The position numbers were made by a program, and so were the translations under genes. Shown here in pieces: positions 26,050 to 36,853 of a stretch of DNA of 64,000 nt; positions within the stretch are counted from its first letter, which is position 1; each line of letters begins with the position of its first letter. Origin of the DNA: Dechloromonas sp. TW-R-39-2 (lineage in GTDB: Bacteria; Pseudomonadota; Gammaproteobacteria; Burkholderiales; Rhodocyclaceae); contig NZ_CP045202.1 in NCBI RefSeq assembly GCF_016864195.1, positions 3,007,001 through 3,071,000 of the forward strand. Direction: 5' to 3'. The notes below the pieces were generated by a model. That model searched no databases, was not told the DNA's origin, and was given only the letters and a program-made list of their open reading frames with translations.

Positions 26050-27111
26050 TTAGCGCGAAACGGCCTGCAGCACACGTTTAGCCATGTCATCAAGGCTGCA
26101 TTGCTCCTCAACCGCACCAACCACGAATGCCTCACGCGGCATGCCATAAACCACACAACTGGCTTCATCCTGCCCAAAGGTCCTGGCCCCGGCCTGGCGC
26201 ATGCGCAACAGCCCTTGAGCACCGTCCTTGCCCATTCCCGTCAAAATCACGCCGACCGCCTGCCGCCCAACCAGGCTGGCAGCGGAATCGAACAAGACAT
26301 CGACAGATGGCCTGTGTCGATTGACCGGAGGCGTCGCCTGCAACTCAGTGACGTAGCCCGATGCAGACCGGCGAATCTGCAGATGAGAATGTCCCGGAGC
26401 AATGTAGACCGTGCCCCCCTCAATTTTTTCGTTTCCTTGCGACTCAAGTATGCGCGGTGCGCACAAGCCATCCAGGCGACGAGCGAATGAAGCCGTAAAC
26501 GCCTCTGGCATATGCTGGACAATCAGGATGGGCGGACAATCGGCAGGAATTCCCATGAGGAACTCCTTGAGCGCTTCCGTACCACCGGTCGACGCCCCGA
26601 CAAAGATGATTTTGCCACTTGCCACAGCACGAGCCAGCGGTGCGGGCGATGCTGCGGGCAGCGCCGTAGCGGTCAAAGGCGGGCGCGGAATACTCTGGCG
26701 ACGTAGTCGAGCACCTTTGGCCGCCCGAATCTTGTCGACGAGTTCCTCGGCATAATCCTCCATACTTTTCATACCGTCCGCACGTGGTTTACCAATAAAA
26801 TCAACGGCCCCAAGTTCGAGTGCCTTCAGTGTCGAATTTGACCCGGCTTCGGTATACGCTGAAACCATGACCACCGGCATTGGCCGCAAACGCATCAACC
26901 GCTCAAGAAATTCAAGCCCGTCCATCTTGGGCATCTGGACATCCAGCGTCAGCACGTCGGGATTGAGGACCTTGATCATCTCCCGCGCCGACGGCGCATC
27001 GGGAGCGGCGCCGACAACCTGCATGTCCGGTGCCGAATTGATCATTTCTGTTAACAGCCCCCGCATCAGTGCAGAGTCATCAACCACCAAAACCCGAGTC
27101 TTCATCGGCAT
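26050..27111 (-). CDS. cheB: Receptor methylesterase/deamidase CheB
   Basis: CheB demethylates and deamidates MCPs when phosphorylated. The 353-residue protein has a receiver domain (about 5-120; [14 protein letters not shown] and [16 protein letters not shown]) and a C-terminal esterase domain with the catalytic serine in [15 protein letters not shown], histidine in [10 protein letters not shown] and aspartate in GMGKDGAQG. The ATG at 27111 or 27105 could start it. It follows cheD by 46 bases. It is the only cheB in the window and may serve both CheA proteins. Confidence 0.96.
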   Translation of the reverse strand: MPMKTRVLVVDDSALMRGLLTEMINSAPDMQVVGAAPDAPSAREMIKVLNPDVLTLDVQMPKMDGLEFLERLMRLRPMPVVMVSAYTEAGSNSTLKALELGAVDFIGKPRADGMKSMEDYAEELVDKIRAAKGARLRRQSIPRPPLTATALPAASPAPLARAVASGKIIFVGASTGGTEALKEFLMGIPADCPPILIVQHMPEAFTASFARRLDGLCAPRILESQGNEKIEGGTVYIAPGHSHLQIRRSASGYVTELQATPPVNRHRPSVDVLFDSAASLVGRQAVGVILTGMGKDGAQGLLRMRQAGARTFGQDEASCVVYGMPREAFVVGAVEEQCSLDDMAKRVLQAVSR

Positions 27112-27157
27112 GAATCCAGCAAAATATAGTCAATAGTCATGAAAAAATCTTGGCATT

Positions 27158-27763
27158 TCAAATAAACAACTCGACATCGCCCTCAACCTTCGAAACAGAG
27201 AGACGGTCCTTGTAGTCACGCTCCCGGCTAAACAGGGTTTCGTTATGGACGCGATGCAATTTCTTGACAAGAACTTTGCCAGTTTTCGGAAAATAGTAGA
27301 CTTTACGCGGGTATGAATCCAGCAAATCCTTTGCCACGACAGGGATTTTTTCTGTTTTCAAATATTCAAGAACAAACTCGGCATTCTTGGCCCCCACATT
27401 GCTGCTGGCCAAACTAGCCAAGACAGCCCCCCCGCCGAAAACCTTGGCTTCGAGACGATTCCGCCGGGCCCCCATCTTGAGCAGATGGTTGATCAGAACC
27501 TCCATGGCATAGGTCCCGTAGCGAGCCGATGCACCAACCGTATCGCGGCCGCCGTCATCCGGCAGCATGAAGTGATTCATCCCGCCCACCCCAGAATCCG
27601 CATCCCGGATACAAGCGGCAACGCAGGAGCCCAATACGGTCACGAGCAAAATGCCCGTAGCAGAAACAAAATATTCACCGGGCAGAATTTTCGCAGCATC
27701 CGCCTGAAAATTCCGGTCGTAGTAGCGGTTGGTTGCTAGATGTTCATCATAAGCGTGCTGCAC
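27158..27763 (-). CDS. cheD: Receptor glutamine deamidase CheD
   Basis: CheD deamidates glutamines of chemoreceptors. The 201-residue protein has the catalytic cysteine in TVLGSCVAACIRD and the histidine in GGMNHFMLPD, and RNRLEAKVFGGGAVL in the core. The GTG start at 27763 is well spaced from a GAGGGA ribosome site. It lies 14 bases after cheR and before cheB, a usual order. Its C-terminus, EGDVELFI, resembles that of the MCP-like protein at 36854-38071 (SGEVELF). Confidence 0.95.
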   Translation of the reverse strand: MQHAYDEHLATNRYYDRNFQADAAKILPGEYFVSATGILLVTVLGSCVAACIRDADSGVGGMNHFMLPDDGGRDTVGASARYGTYAMEVLINHLLKMGARRNRLEAKVFGGGAVLASLASSNVGAKNAEFVLEYLKTEKIPVVAKDLLDSYPRKVYYFPKTGKVLVKKLHRVHNETLFSRERDYKDRLSVSKVEGDVELFI

Positions 27764-27777
27764 TTTTATCCCTCGAT

Positions 27778-28680
27778 CTACTTCGGCTTCGCCAGGGCGT
27801 AGACGGTTTTTCCGAGCGACTTGAACAAATCAGCCGCATGCAAAAAACTTTCCGAGTGACCTGCAAACATCAATCCATCCGGCTGCATCATCGGAGCGAA
27901 GCGCGCCAGAATTTTGTATTGGGTCGGCTTATCGAAATAGATCATCACATTCCGGCAGAAAATAATGTCCAGCGGCCCTCGCACAGGCCAGTTCGGCTCC
28001 AGCAGATTGACACGCTGAAACTCGATCATCCGCTTCAATTCGGGACGAACGGCGACACTTCCCTCCTGGCTGCCGGTTCCGCGCAGGAAGAATTTGCGCA
28101 GCCGCTCGGGAGAAATTTTATCAACGCGATCAAGGGGATAGATGCCTTTCTGAGCCGTGGCAAGTACATTGGTATCGAGATCCGACGCAATGATCGAGAC
28201 GTGCGAAGCATTGGCACCAAAAGTCTCGGCAACCGTCATGGCAATCGAGTAGGGCTCTTCCCCGGTCGACGCAGCAGAACACCAAACTTTGATTGGGCGC
28301 TTGGTACCGAGCTTCTGCAGATGTTCGGCAAAAATCGGAAAATGATGCGGCTCACGGAAGAAGGAGGTCAAATTGGTCGTCAGTGAATTGACGAAGCGCT
28401 CCCATTCATCGCCCCCGTTTTTCTCCAACGCATCGAGATACTCGGCGAAGCTCGGTTTGCCTGTCGCACGAAGGCGGCGGGCAAGCCGCGAATAAACCAT
28501 GTCCTGTTTGACTGGCGACAACGAAATACCGGCATGTTGATAAATAAGTTTCCGGACACGTTCAAAATCTGTCGAGGAAAAACTGAACTCGCGCAGCCCC
28601 TGCTCCCTGCTGCCCAATACCTTGGCTGATGAGAGCTCCGGCTTGGCAAGCGGAGGTAATGGTTTTCTCAGATCGACCAT
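27778..28680 (-). CDS. cheR: Receptor methyltransferase CheR
   Basis: CheR methylates glutamates of MCPs with S-adenosylmethionine. The 300-residue product has the helical N-terminal domain (SLSPVKQDMVYSRLARRLRA) and the SAM-binding domain with VWCSAASTGEEPYSIAMTVA, DIIFCRNVMIYFDKPTQ and GLMFAGHSESF. The ATG at 28680, two bases after the MCP stop, is preferred to the in-frame start at 28698 inside the MCP gene. Both adjoining MCPs end in a pentapeptide that could tether it. Confidence 0.95.
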   Translation of the reverse strand: MVDLRKPLPPLAKPELSSAKVLGSREQGLREFSFSSTDFERVRKLIYQHAGISLSPVKQDMVYSRLARRLRATGKPSFAEYLDALEKNGGDEWERFVNSLTTNLTSFFREPHHFPIFAEHLQKLGTKRPIKVWCSAASTGEEPYSIAMTVAETFGANASHVSIIASDLDTNVLATAQKGIYPLDRVDKISPERLRKFFLRGTGSQEGSVAVRPELKRMIEFQRVNLLEPNWPVRGPLDIIFCRNVMIYFDKPTQYKILARFAPMMQPDGLMFAGHSESFLHAADLFKSLGKTVYALAKPK

Positions 28681-28682
28681 GA

Positions 28683-31034
28683 CTAAAACTCTTCCCATTC
28701 ATCATCCAGCGTTGCCGGCAGTGCGGTCGGTTTCTTGCCCCCGAGACGCTCATTTGGAGCCTGTTGGGGACGCGACGCACGCTGAGCGGGCGCTTCTTCG
28801 CGTCGGACCATCTTGGCGCCCTCTGTCAAACGGAACACAGAAACGGCCTGGGACAGGCTATTTGCCTGCTCTTCCAGGCTTTCTGCTGCGGCAGCCGCCT
28901 CTTCAACCAAAGCCGCATTTTGTTGCGTAACTTCATCCATCTGGCTGACAGCAAGACTGACCTGCTCGATCCCGGAGCTTTGCTCGCGGCTGGCATCCGA
29001 AATATCGGCCATGATCTTGGCTACACGCTTGATGCTTGAGACGACCTCTTCCATTGTGCGCCCGGCCTGATCAACCAGCTTGTTGCCGGTTTGAACCTTT
29101 TCGACGGAATCGGAGATCAGTCCCTTGATTTCTTTGGCCGCAGCCGCACTGCGCTGAGCCAGGTTACGAACCTCTGTCGCGACGACGGCAAAGCCACGCC
29201 CTTGCTCACCGGCACGCGCCGCCTCGACGGCCGCATTCAAGGCAAGAATATTGGTCTGGAAGGCAATGCCATCAATCACGCCGATGATATCGGCAATTTT
29301 GTGACTGGACTGGTGGATGGCACTCATCGTTTGCACAACCTGGCTAACGACCTCACCGCCCTTGACCGCAACCTGCTGTGCATTGCTGGCCAGTTCGTTG
29401 GCCTGCCGCGAATTATCCGCATTCTGCTTCACCGTGCTGGTGATCTGCTCCATGCTCGATGCGGTTTCTTCCAAACTGCTGGCCTGCTCTTCTGTCCGGC
29501 TGGAAAGATCCTGATTGCCACTGGCAATTTCCTTGGCTGCCGTATTGATCGCATCCGTTGCCAGCATGATCTGTTCAACGATCTCCCGCAGACGGCTCAC
29601 CGTGAGATTGGCATCGTCCTTGAGCTGCCCGAAAGTCCCTTCGTAATCTGCCGCAATTGTTTTCGTCAAATCACCTTCGGCCATGGCGGAAAGAACGCGA
29701 ACCACATCCTCCAAGCCGTTCTGACTGGTTTCGACCAAGCGGTTCAAATCGTTGGCCAGGCGCAAAAAGAAACCATTTTTGCCGTCGACCGCAACACGAC
29801 GACTGAAATCGCCGCGCGAAGCACCGCTGACGATATCGGCAACCTCATCCTCAACCGCCACCTCGGCTGTCCGGTCGACCCACTCGACGGCATAGCCAAG
29901 ACGCTGGTTACGCTCGTTGATGACCGGCGTCACCGCCAGCGAGAAAGTCCGCCCACCCAGCTTGATTGACGCCCGATGAGTACCGCTCAGCTTATCCAGC
30001 ATTCCGCGCTGGTGGGCCGGGCTCTTGTGGAAAATATCGATATTGCTGCCCATCAGCGTTGACCGCGAGAACTGCGGCAAGTCCTTGCGAATATCACTCT
30101 CGGCCACGGCAAACATTTCATGTACCGCACGGTTCATGTAGATGATGTTCAATCCATCATCCGCAATCATCACGTTGGTTGCCACGTTATCCAGACCAAT
30201 CTTGATACGAAGATTTTCTTCGCTGACACGATTGGCCTCGGCAACATCACATCCAAGCTTGATCTGCATTGACTGCATGGCTTGCAGCACTTTGCCGACG
30301 TCATCATTCCGGTTGAAATCGAATTTGTTGTAATACTCCCCCGCGGCAATCTTGCGGAAGGTATCGGTCACCAACTGCAGCGGCTGGACCAACCCGCCAG
30401 CCACCGAGTTCAGGATTCCAAAACCAAGAACTGCGGCAACGACGGCAATGATTGGCGCAGCAACACCGATTTGCCCACCGGCAAAACCGAGGACAAGCAG
30501 TGCGGCGACCATCACGAGGCCGGCAAGATTAAGCTTGGTCGAGACGGGCATGTCACGGAGCAAAGCTCCAACGCCTTCGCCACCGGAGATGACAGCGCCA
30601 CGTACGATGCGCTGGCTTCCCTGGCGCTTTTCACGGAACTGGCGATAAATGGCGTCAACCTGCTGAATGACTGCAGGCTCAGCCTTGCGCCGGACCGACA
30701 TGTAACCGGTCACCTGGCCATTTTCCCAAATAGGTGTGGCATTGGCCTCCACCCAATAGTAATCGCCATTTTTACAGCGATTCTTGACGTAGCCAGTCCA
30801 GGGACGGTTCTGCTTCAGCGTATCCCAGAGATCATGAAACGCTTCGACGGGCATGTCGGGGTGACGCACAAGATTATGAGGTTCACCGATCAGCTCAGCT
30901 TCTGTAAAACCACTGATCTCGAGAAAGTCACGGTTGATATAGGTAATTCGCCCCTTCAGATCGGTTTTTGAAACGATCAGGGTATCAGGGCGAAGGATGA
31001 CTTCCTTATCGGTTACCGGCAGATTTGTTCTCAT
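28683..31034 (-). CDS. PAS-containing methyl-accepting chemotaxis protein (first of tandem pair)
   Basis: This 783-residue receptor has an Aer-like N-terminal PAS domain (about 10-120, with [20 protein letters not shown]), two closely spaced TM segments (about 165-210), a second PAS-like domain (about 275-385, starting [18 protein letters not shown]) and a cytoplasmic signalling hairpin with [32 protein letters not shown]. There is no large periplasmic domain, so it probably senses internal redox or energy state. It ends EWEEF, an xWxxF-type pentapeptide matching the CheR/CheB tethering pattern. It lies 28 bases after the related MCP upstream, before cheR. Confidence 0.93.
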   Translation of the reverse strand: MRTNLPVTDKEVILRPDTLIVSKTDLKGRITYINRDFLEISGFTEAELIGEPHNLVRHPDMPVEAFHDLWDTLKQNRPWTGYVKNRCKNGDYYWVEANATPIWENGQVTGYMSVRRKAEPAVIQQVDAIYRQFREKRQGSQRIVRGAVISGGEGVGALLRDMPVSTKLNLAGLVMVAALLVLGFAGGQIGVAAPIIAVVAAVLGFGILNSVAGGLVQPLQLVTDTFRKIAAGEYYNKFDFNRNDDVGKVLQAMQSMQIKLGCDVAEANRVSEENLRIKIGLDNVATNVMIADDGLNIIYMNRAVHEMFAVAESDIRKDLPQFSRSTLMGSNIDIFHKSPAHQRGMLDKLSGTHRASIKLGGRTFSLAVTPVINERNQRLGYAVEWVDRTAEVAVEDEVADIVSGASRGDFSRRVAVDGKNGFFLRLANDLNRLVETSQNGLEDVVRVLSAMAEGDLTKTIAADYEGTFGQLKDDANLTVSRLREIVEQIMLATDAINTAAKEIASGNQDLSSRTEEQASSLEETASSMEQITSTVKQNADNSRQANELASNAQQVAVKGGEVVSQVVQTMSAIHQSSHKIADIIGVIDGIAFQTNILALNAAVEAARAGEQGRGFAVVATEVRNLAQRSAAAAKEIKGLISDSVEKVQTGNKLVDQAGRTMEEVVSSIKRVAKIMADISDASREQSSGIEQVSLAVSQMDEVTQQNAALVEEAAAAAESLEEQANSLSQAVSVFRLTEGAKMVRREEAPAQRASRPQQAPNERLGGKKPTALPATLDDEWEEF

Positions 31035-31062
31035 TTTTTCTCCTCGTCACTCTTCTCTCGGA

Positions 31063-33468
31063 TCAAAACTCAGCCCATTCATCGGGCCCACCCTGCGACA
31101 CCTGATGGGCCGGTGCTTTCTGGGCTGTTTGCTGCAAGCGTACGGGGTTCTTGTGGGATAAAGCCGGGCGAATTGCCGCCGGCGGCGCACGACGAACCTC
31201 AGGAACAACGGGGGCCGCAGCCTGGCGATGTCCGGTCAGAGCGAAGACGGACACCGAGCTCATCAGATTACGTGCCTGTTCCTCCAGACTTTCAGCGGCA
31301 GCCGCAGCCTGTTCAACAAGTGCTGCATTCTGCTGCGTCATTTCATCCATCTGGCTCACCGCCAGCCCGACCTGATCGATGCCTGAACTTTGCTCACGAC
31401 TAGCCTCCGAAATATCGGCCATGATGTTGGCAACGCGCTTGATACTGGCCACCACCTCTTCCATCGTGCGTCCAGCCTGATCGACAAGCCGGTTCCCTGT
31501 TTCAACCTTTTCAACCGAGTCGGCGATCAGCCCCTTGATTTCCTTGGCTGCTGCAGCACTGCGCTGTGCCAGATTGCGCACCTCGGTTGCCACGACGGCA
31601 AAACCTCGTCCCTGCTCGCCGGCACGCGCCGCCTCGACAGCCGCATTCAAGGCCAGGATGTTGGTCTGGAAGGCAATCCCGTCAATTACCCCGATAATGT
31701 CGGCGATTTTGCTGCTCGAGCGATGAATCGCCCCCATGGTCTGGACGACCTGGCCAACCATTTCACCGCCCTTGACCGCGATCTGCTGGGCGTTATTCGC
31801 CAACTCGTTGGCCTGGCGTGAATTGTCGGAGTTCTGGCGGACAGTCCCGGTCAGTTGCTCCATGCTGGAAGCTGTTTCCTCAAGACTGCTGGCCTGCTCT
31901 TCCGTCCGGCTGGAAAGATCCTGATTGCCGGAGGCGATTTCCTGAGCGGCGGTATTAATGGCTTCCGACGCATCCTTGATGGAGAAAATGATCTCCTGAA
32001 GGTTGTCGACCGTAGCATTGGCATCATCCTTGAGCTTTCCAAGCATGCCGCGGTAGTCGGTATCAATTTTCTGGGTCAAATCACCGTGCGACATGCGGGT
32101 CAACATGGCGCCCACATCACCCAATGCGCGGGAATTTGCCGCCAGCAGATCATTGATGCCTTCCGAGATCTGCTTGAAAAAGCCGGTCATCTTTTCTGCA
32201 TTCAGACGCTTGCTGAAATCGCCCGCAACCGCATCGGCAATAATGCTCGACACTTCGCTCTCGATTTCCACCTCGGCCGTACGGTCGCGCCATTCGACAA
32301 CCGTACCGAGACGCTCGGCACGCTCATTCATGATCGGACAAGCAACCAAGCTGAAATACCGCCCGCCAACATGAATTTCAGCGCGATACGTACCTTTCAG
32401 CCCGGCCAGCAAGTTCCGCTGATGACTGGGTTGCTTGTGGTAAATATCGAAGTTGGATCCCAGAATTGCATCCGCCCGGAAGTTGGGCAACTCCTTGCGC
32501 AAATCGCTTTCGGCCAGGCGCATCATTTCAAGCACTGCTGCATTGCAGTAAATGATCCGGCCATCCGGATCAGCCACCATCACGCTATTCGACGTCACAT
32601 CCAGCGCCACCTTGATCCGCAAGGTTTCATCTGCGGCAAGACGATCACTTTCAATGCGCGCCTTCAGTTGCACCTGCATTTTCTCGAGCGCGAGCATGAC
32701 ATCCGAAACCTGATCCTTACCCGAAGTATCGATCTGGTTATCCAGCTGCAGCGAAGCCACGGCATCGGCCACCCCCAGAGCACCGGCCAGCGGCTGCGTG
32801 ATGCTGCGGGTGAAAACGTAGGAAAAAACAGCAATCAAAGCGGTAACCGCCAGCGCCAGAAGGATGAGCAAACGTGAAGTCGACTCGTATGTCTGCTGCG
32901 CCTCAACGAAAAGCTGACGCCCCGACTCGCTGTAGTAAACCCGCAGCGCCTCGGCCGCCTGGCTTGCCTTGGCATACGCTGGACGAGTGGTCTTGACGTA
33001 AATATCCGCCGCCTGGTCAAAATCCCCTGCGTGCAAGGATTTTGCCGCCTCCAGCAAGCCCTCTTTGATAAAAACAGCCCGCGCCGACTCATATTCAGCG
33101 GCCAGCGTCTGCTCCTGCTCGTTCAGTTGCCGGGCTTTGAATTGCGACCAGAGCGCAGTGATCTGGTCACGGTTTTTAGCCACCTGATCCGTGTGCATGG
33201 TAATCGGATGATCGTGCTTGACGGCAAGCTTGCCTGCCGGGTCATGCAACAAGGCAGAAACAATCTGCTGGTTGTTTTCAGCCATCAGCGTCTGGATACG
33301 CAGGACAATCGCACCGGGCTCCAGTTTTTCGACATAAACGGACTCGGTGGCACGATTCAGGTCACGCATGTAGAACAGCGCCAGTCCGACCAGTACGGCA
33401 AACCAGAAGGCCATACTGAGCGCCTGCCAGAATAAACGAGTACCTATTCGCATATTTCTCAACATCAT
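31063..33468 (-). CDS. Methyl-accepting chemotaxis protein with periplasmic helical domain and PAS (second of tandem pair)
   Basis: The 801-residue receptor starts with a TM segment (about 12-33), a helical periplasmic domain (about 34-195), a second TM (about 197-217), a HAMP-like region, a PAS-like domain (about 285-395) and a signalling hairpin nearly identical to that of its neighbour ([40 protein letters not shown]). It ends EWAEF, again of xWxxF type. The shared PAS-to-C-terminus half suggests duplication with replacement of the sensory input. The ligand is unknown. cheW lies just upstream. Confidence 0.93.
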   Translation of the reverse strand: MMLRNMRIGTRLFWQALSMAFWFAVLVGLALFYMRDLNRATESVYVEKLEPGAIVLRIQTLMAENNQQIVSALLHDPAGKLAVKHDHPITMHTDQVAKNRDQITALWSQFKARQLNEQEQTLAAEYESARAVFIKEGLLEAAKSLHAGDFDQAADIYVKTTRPAYAKASQAAEALRVYYSESGRQLFVEAQQTYESTSRLLILLALAVTALIAVFSYVFTRSITQPLAGALGVADAVASLQLDNQIDTSGKDQVSDVMLALEKMQVQLKARIESDRLAADETLRIKVALDVTSNSVMVADPDGRIIYCNAAVLEMMRLAESDLRKELPNFRADAILGSNFDIYHKQPSHQRNLLAGLKGTYRAEIHVGGRYFSLVACPIMNERAERLGTVVEWRDRTAEVEIESEVSSIIADAVAGDFSKRLNAEKMTGFFKQISEGINDLLAANSRALGDVGAMLTRMSHGDLTQKIDTDYRGMLGKLKDDANATVDNLQEIIFSIKDASEAINTAAQEIASGNQDLSSRTEEQASSLEETASSMEQLTGTVRQNSDNSRQANELANNAQQIAVKGGEMVGQVVQTMGAIHRSSSKIADIIGVIDGIAFQTNILALNAAVEAARAGEQGRGFAVVATEVRNLAQRSAAAAKEIKGLIADSVEKVETGNRLVDQAGRTMEEVVASIKRVANIMADISEASREQSSGIDQVGLAVSQMDEMTQQNAALVEQAAAAAESLEEQARNLMSSVSVFALTGHRQAAAPVVPEVRRAPPAAIRPALSHKNPVRLQQTAQKAPAHQVSQGGPDEWAEF

Positions 33469-33487
33469 TGCTCCTTGGTAGCCAGTA

Positions 33488-33988
33488 TCAGGCGGCAGCG
33501 CTATCGATCAGTTCCATGTCGGCACTGGTCATGAGACGTTCAATATCGGTCACGATCATCATGCGGGAATCCTGCGAAGCAAGCCCGAGAATGTACTTGG
33601 TATCAAAACTGCCGGAAAAATCGGGCGCCGGCCTGATCTGGCTTGACGTCAGCGAAATGACATCGGAAACGCTGTCGACCACGACACCAATCACTCGGCC
33701 GGCCACATTCAAAATGATCACGACCGTGAAAGGGGTGTATTCGATTTTGCCCAGGTTGAACTTGATTCTCAGGTCAACAATGGGAACGATAATGCCGCGC
33801 AGATTAATCACGCCCTTGATGAAGGGGGGTGAATTGGCAATCAAGGTCGGCGGTTCATAGCCTCGAATCTCCTGCACCTTGAGGATATCGATTGCATACT
33901 CTTCGCTGCCCAGCGTAAAGGTCAGAAACTCACTGGCAATCAGGTCATCTTCTGCCACCGTCACGCCACCATGTGTCTTCGCTTCCAT
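33488..33988 (-). CDS. cheW: Chemotaxis coupling protein CheW
   Basis: CheW links receptors to CheA. The 166-residue protein is a single CheW domain with [40 protein letters not shown] and [20 protein letters not shown]. It has no receiver domain, unlike the two CheV proteins. It lies between cheA (22-base gap) and the MCP pair, so it is the adaptor of the CheA at 34011-36380. Confidence 0.96.
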   Translation of the reverse strand: MEAKTHGGVTVAEDDLIASEFLTFTLGSEEYAIDILKVQEIRGYEPPTLIANSPPFIKGVINLRGIIVPIVDLRIKFNLGKIEYTPFTVVIILNVAGRVIGVVVDSVSDVISLTSSQIRPAPDFSGSFDTKYILGLASQDSRMMIVTDIERLMTSADMELIDSAAA

Positions 33989-34010
33989 ACGTTGCTCCTT
34001 GGTTCAGCCG

Positions 34011-36380
34011 TCAGCCGGCTTTCTGCATATTCGATTTAGCCATACCGGCAATTGCCGAGACATCAAGGATCAGAGCCACATGGCCGTCTCCCATGATGGT
34101 TGCGCCAGACACGCCAGCGACACGCCGGTAATTTGCCTCAAGACTCTTGATGACCACTTGATGCTGGCCAACCAGCGCATCGACAAAAAGCGCCGCTTTT
34201 GTCCCATCGGCATCGAGCACGACCATGATGCCCTGCGTGAAATCGCTCCAGCCTGACTTGATGTTGAAGACTTCGTGCAAAACGACCACTGGCAAATATT
34301 CGCCACGAACCTGAATGACGCGCGCCTGATTCGACAGGGTTTTGATATCGCCCTGTTGCGGCTGCAAGGATTCGACCACGTAGGAGAGCGGCAAGATATA
34401 GGTCTGGTCGCCGACTGCCACAGACATTCCGTCGAGAATGGCCAGCGTCAGCGGCAAACGTACCGTCATTCGCGTGCCGACCCCGAGCATCGACTCGATT
34501 TCGACCCGACCGCCCATCGCCTGGATATTGCGACGGACCACATCCATGCCAACCCCACGTCCGGAAACATCAGTGACCTGATCTGCGGTGGAAAATCCAG
34601 CCTCAAAAATCAGGTTGAACACTTCAGCATCCGTCATCTGATCGGAAACCTGCAGACCTTTTTCACGCGCCTTGGCGAGAATCTTGTTTCGCGGCAACCC
34701 GGCACCATCGTCGCCAACCTCGATAACGATGTTGCCACCCTGATGATAGGCCCGGAGCGTAATGGTCCCAACCGGACTCTTGCCTGCGGCGACGCGCTTT
34801 TCCGGCGACTCGATGCCATGATCAAGGCTGTTCCGGATCAAGTGGGTCAGCGGATCGGTAATCCGTTCGATCAGGCTCTTGTCGAGCTCAGTTGTTTCAC
34901 CGGAAGTTTTCAACTCGACCTGCTTGCCCAGCTTGCCTGACAAGTCACGCACAACGCGAGGAAAGCGCGAGAAGACAAAGGAAATCGGCATCATCCGGAT
35001 GGACATCACGGACTCTTGCAAATCACGCGTATTACGCTCCAGCTGGGCCAAGCCGTTGATCAGGCGCTCAGGTGCACTTTCCTGCATCTGGGTCGAGGTC
35101 TGGAGCAACATTGCCTGGGTAATCACCAGTTCGCCAACCAGATTGATCAGTTGATCAACTTTTTCGATACTGACCCGAATCGATGAGTCGGAAGCCGCCT
35201 GAGCACCGCCACCAGTACGTGCTGCGCGGGCGGGTGCTTCAGCAACAGGCTTGGATGCAACCGATGCCACACTCACCGGCTCAATCGCAGGAGTATCGGC
35301 GGAGGCTTCAGGGGCCGGCGGAACAAGCGGTTCAAAAAAGCCGAACCCATCACCCTGCTCGGCAACAAGGGGGGCATTAACGACGGATGACGGGACCGGT
35401 GCGATCGGCTCAAAAAAGCCGTAACCATCCCCCTCCTCAACGCTGCTCACTACTGGCACAGGAGACTGCGCCGGAAGCGGTTCAAAAAAGCCATAGGAAG
35501 CATCGTCGACCGTGACGTCCTGAGAAGGGGATTCGCCAGTTTGATCAAGGGCCTCAAAGAAGCCATAACCTCGATCGTCATCCGGCGCTCCGGGAGAGTC
35601 GTCGAAGAAACCAAAGGCCGAAGTCCCGTTATCAGCGACTGACTTGTCTTCAGTAACACGCCAGGCACCGTTATCCGCGATGAAGTCGATCTGATCTGCA
35701 AAATCGTCCTGCGCAGATTGAGTGATCAAGCGAAGTTGCCAAAAGCCCACGTTATTTGCGGCGGCGTCCGGACGGACCAAGACTTCCAGCTCTCCGTAAC
35801 CGCGCAACTCATCAAGAAGATTGACAACCCCCTCGCCGCGGGCAGAAATCTCTGTCGGAACAAACTGGATATCGAAAACGTGCTTGCCTTCGAGTCCTGC
35901 GGTCGACGCTGAGTCGACCTTACTTTCTGCCGGCACAGCGACAGGGCCAGACTTTGGCTGAGTCTCTGCGACATTGGCGGAAGGCGGCGCGTCATCAGAT
36001 GACAATTGGCGCAGACGGGCACAAATCTCTTCAACCGCCTTGGGATCTGTTTCCCCTCGGCCTTGGTGCGCCTCCAGCATCTCGCGCAATTGATCCCCGC
36101 ACTGCAGGAAGGCATCGACCATATCGGCGCGCAACGCCAACTCCTGCTTCCGAATGCGATCAAGCAGGTTTTCCAGGATGTGCGTCGTTTCAGCCAGATC
36201 GGTAAAGCCGAAAGTCCCCGCACTGCCCTTGATCGAATGCGCGGCCCGAAAGATGGCATTGAGTTGCTCGGAATCTGGATTTTCAAGATCCAGATCAAGC
36301 AGAAGCGACTCCATTGCCGCCAGATGCTCTGCCGATTCCTCGAAGAACACCTGGTAGAACTGACTCATGTCGATAGCCAT
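34011..36380 (-). CDS. cheA: Chemotaxis histidine kinase CheA with extra linker domain and repeated [FY]GFF motif
   Basis: This 789-residue CheA has an HPt domain with AAHSIKGSAGTFGF (His48), a domain at about 165-245 (KHVFDIQFVPTEISARGEGV) found in the P2 position, a linker with five copies of [FY]GFF[DE] at 256, 272, 296, 320 and 346, then the dimerisation domain (SIRVSIEKVDQLINLVGELV), the ATPase (HLIRNSLDHGIE, DDGAGL, DVSGRGVGMDVV) and a P5 domain ending MAKSNMQKAG. It lies between cheY and cheW. It is probably the main kinase for the MCP/CheW/CheRDB module. The repeats are discussed separately. Confidence 0.95.
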   Translation of the reverse strand: MAIDMSQFYQVFFEESAEHLAAMESLLLDLDLENPDSEQLNAIFRAAHSIKGSAGTFGFTDLAETTHILENLLDRIRKQELALRADMVDAFLQCGDQLREMLEAHQGRGETDPKAVEEICARLRQLSSDDAPPSANVAETQPKSGPVAVPAESKVDSASTAGLEGKHVFDIQFVPTEISARGEGVVNLLDELRGYGELEVLVRPDAAANNVGFWQLRLITQSAQDDFADQIDFIADNGAWRVTEDKSVADNGTSAFGFFDDSPGAPDDDRGYGFFEALDQTGESPSQDVTVDDASYGFFEPLPAQSPVPVVSSVEEGDGYGFFEPIAPVPSSVVNAPLVAEQGDGFGFFEPLVPPAPEASADTPAIEPVSVASVASKPVAEAPARAARTGGGAQAASDSSIRVSIEKVDQLINLVGELVITQAMLLQTSTQMQESAPERLINGLAQLERNTRDLQESVMSIRMMPISFVFSRFPRVVRDLSGKLGKQVELKTSGETTELDKSLIERITDPLTHLIRNSLDHGIESPEKRVAAGKSPVGTITLRAYHQGGNIVIEVGDDGAGLPRNKILAKAREKGLQVSDQMTDAEVFNLIFEAGFSTADQVTDVSGRGVGMDVVRRNIQAMGGRVEIESMLGVGTRMTVRLPLTLAILDGMSVAVGDQTYILPLSYVVESLQPQQGDIKTLSNQARVIQVRGEYLPVVVLHEVFNIKSGWSDFTQGIMVVLDADGTKAALFVDALVGQHQVVIKSLEANYRRVAGVSGATIMGDGHVALILDVSAIAGMAKSNMQKAG

Positions 36381-36469
36381 GCTACCCCCTCACCACGGCA
36401 GCGCCCAACGTCGCGGCCGGAAATCGAATGCAAGGAATACCAGTCAAAGACTGGTTTGTCGACATCGGC

Positions 36470-36835
36470 TTATCCGATGACCTTGCGCACGACTTCAATC
36501 AGTTTCTGCGGATCAAACGGTTTGACCAGCCAACCTGTTGCTCCGGCAGCGCGTCCCTGAGCCTTCATGGCATCGGATGACTCGGTCGTCAGCATCAGGA
36601 TCGGCGTTGACGCGTATTGCGGCATACCACGCAAATTTTTAATCAAGGACAGTCCATCCATGCGCGGCATATTCTGGTCGGTCAGGACCAGATTGACGCT
36701 TCTCGTCTTGGCTTTGTCGAGGCCATCCATCCCATCAACGGCTTCAACTACATCGTAGCCAGCGCTTTTCAGGGTGAACGACACCATCTGACGGATGGAG
36801 GCGGAGTCATCAACTGCAAGAATGGTTTTTGCCAT
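36470..36835 (-). CDS. cheY: CheY-type response regulator (first module)
   Basis: A 121-residue single receiver domain with Asp9-Asp10 (ILAVDDSASIRQMV), the acceptor Asp53 in VLTDQNMPRMDG, Thr in MLTTES and Lys in WLVKPFDP. Its sequence is more like the receiver of MCP-linked CheY paralogs than the motor CheY at 23159-23554. It lies between the MCP-like gene (18-base gap) and cheA. A role as phosphate sink or a second motor regulator is possible. Confidence 0.93.
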   Translation of the reverse strand: MAKTILAVDDSASIRQMVSFTLKSAGYDVVEAVDGMDGLDKAKTRSVNLVLTDQNMPRMDGLSLIKNLRGMPQYASTPILMLTTESSDAMKAQGRAAGATGWLVKPFDPQKLIEVVRKVIG

Positions 36836-36853
36836 TTTTTCCTCGTATATAAA

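Noticed and set aside
36439..36455. Inverted repeat ACCAGTC / GACTGGT between cheA and cheY
   Set aside because: No T tract follows on the minus strand and the stem is short; a mid-run terminator is unlikely.
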